DNA of 13,882 nucleotides, taken from Treponema sp. (GTDB taxonomy: Bacteria > Spirochaetota > Spirochaetia > Treponematales > Breznakiellaceae). This document shows, in pieces, positions 13,616 to 13,882 of the stretch (position 1 is the first letter of the stretch; each line of letters begins with the position of its first letter). The notes below the pieces were generated by a model, which saw only the letters and a program-made list of their open reading frames with translations, was not told the origin of the DNA and ran no database searches. The DNA is taken from the NCBI GenBank assembly GCA_031268125.1, contig JAIRXT010000105.1:1-13882 (forward strand), read 5' to 3'. A program made the position numbers and the translations under genes.

Positions 13616-13817
13616 CAGCCCTCAACCAGGCAATTCTCATTTTAACCATTGCAAAACGAAAAGGCGCCGGTAAAATTCTCCTGGGGTCCTGTCAGGGAGA
13701 AAAACAGGGGCCCCTTCCCCTCGTTTTTCTCCCTTTTCGCTTTCGCGAAACTGGACCCCGCCCGGCTTGAGCAGGGCGCCTTTTCATCAATGAGAATTGC
13801 AGCCCTCAGCCAGGCAA
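13616..13817. repeat. Palindromic element flanked by 18-bp direct repeats
   Basis: CAGCCCTCA[A/G]CCAGGCAA occurs at 13616-13633 and again at 13800-13817 (17 of 18 identical). Between the copies the sequence folds back on itself. Positions 13630-13641 pair with 13789-13800 (12 bp), 13658-13668 with 13775-13785 (GAAAAGGCGCC, 11 bp), GGGGTCC at 13683-13689 with 13753-13759, and AGGGAGAAAAAC at 13694-13705 with 13723-13734, closed by GGGG/CCCC (13707-13710 with 13717-13720). The arrangement resembles a small non-autonomous element with a long target duplication, placed directly upstream of the unknown gene, and it probably supplies or disrupts that gene's leader. Confidence 0.65.
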
Positions 13818-13882
13818 GAAAGGGACGGGCCCGCCCCGGCCGGGTTCAGCCGCCTGCATATTCAGCTTAAAAAATAAATTCC
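13818..13882. other. Short GC-rich end of the window, no gene seen
   Basis: The stretch contains self-complementary GC blocks (GACGGGCCCGCC, CCCGGCCGGG) and then AT-rich sequence. It has no reading frame with a start signal. It may be part of the palindromic element or of a gene beyond the edge. Confidence 0.4.

Noticed and set aside
13703..13788. Basic 31-residue minus-strand peptide frame starting ATG near 13792
   Set aside because: Very Arg/Lys-rich but has no ribosome binding site and consists almost wholly of the palindrome arms.
1..13882. CRISPR array, tRNA, rRNA or transposase
   Set aside because: No regularly spaced repeats, no tRNA-like cloverleaf or rRNA sequence, and no transposase or integrase motif in any convincing frame. 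The ORF-3-like protein is only distantly linked by name to an IS passenger gene.

Overview
The window looks like a chromosomal segment of a moderately GC-rich spirochaete, most likely a host-associated treponeme (Treponematales). The main reasons are a TatT lipoprotein next to a TatP-type TRAP binding protein, a pairing best known from Treponema pallidum, and a sugar-binding protein with the Gly-rich mature N-terminus (AGGGRQQ) common in treponemal binding proteins. A NifA-type activator would fit the nitrogen-fixing gut treponemes, but no nif structural gene lies in the window. The species assignment is inference.

Layout. Positions 1-2801 hold what looks like a cell-wall amino-sugar locus. 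On the minus strand, a GH171 exo-N-acetylmuramidase (NamZ) is followed by the start of an ABC sugar-binding protein that runs off the left edge. Divergently, on the plus strand, lies a BadF/NAGK-family amino-sugar kinase. The space between namZ and the kinase carries back-to-back promoter candidates. The kinase ends in a bidirectional hairpin terminator facing the next operon. Positions 2839-6732 (minus strand) encode a compact TRAP transporter: tatT (TPR lipoprotein), tatP (binding protein) and a fused DctQ-DctM permease, with overlapping or near-touching ends. Upstream of it on the same strand (6811-8634) is a PgcA-like phosphoglucomutase/phosphomannomutase.

Positions 8809-9729 (plus strand) encode a YdhF-type aldo/keto reductase with a consensus ribosome binding site and an unusually structured leader. 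Positions 9730-10291 have no credible gene but are full of inverted repeats: a nested palindrome, an overlapping hairpin/terminator (or pseudoknot), and a 45-bp stem. A NifA-like sigma54 activator (10292-11884) follows. Converging on it from the right is a two-part protein of unknown function (pRiA4b ORF-3-like N-terminus, Lys/Ala-rich linker, uncharacterised C-terminal region). Just upstream of that gene is a third long palindrome flanked by an 18-bp direct repeat.

How the genes may work together. NamZ, the kinase and the sugar-binding protein suggest import and recycling of MurNAc- or GlcNAc-containing sugars, and the phosphosugar mutase is ordinary central sugar metabolism. The TRAP system probably takes up an unidentified, possibly hydrophobic, ligand. 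I found no CRISPR array, tRNA, rRNA, transposase or phage gene. The features that known genes explain least are the palindromic elements in the right-hand third.
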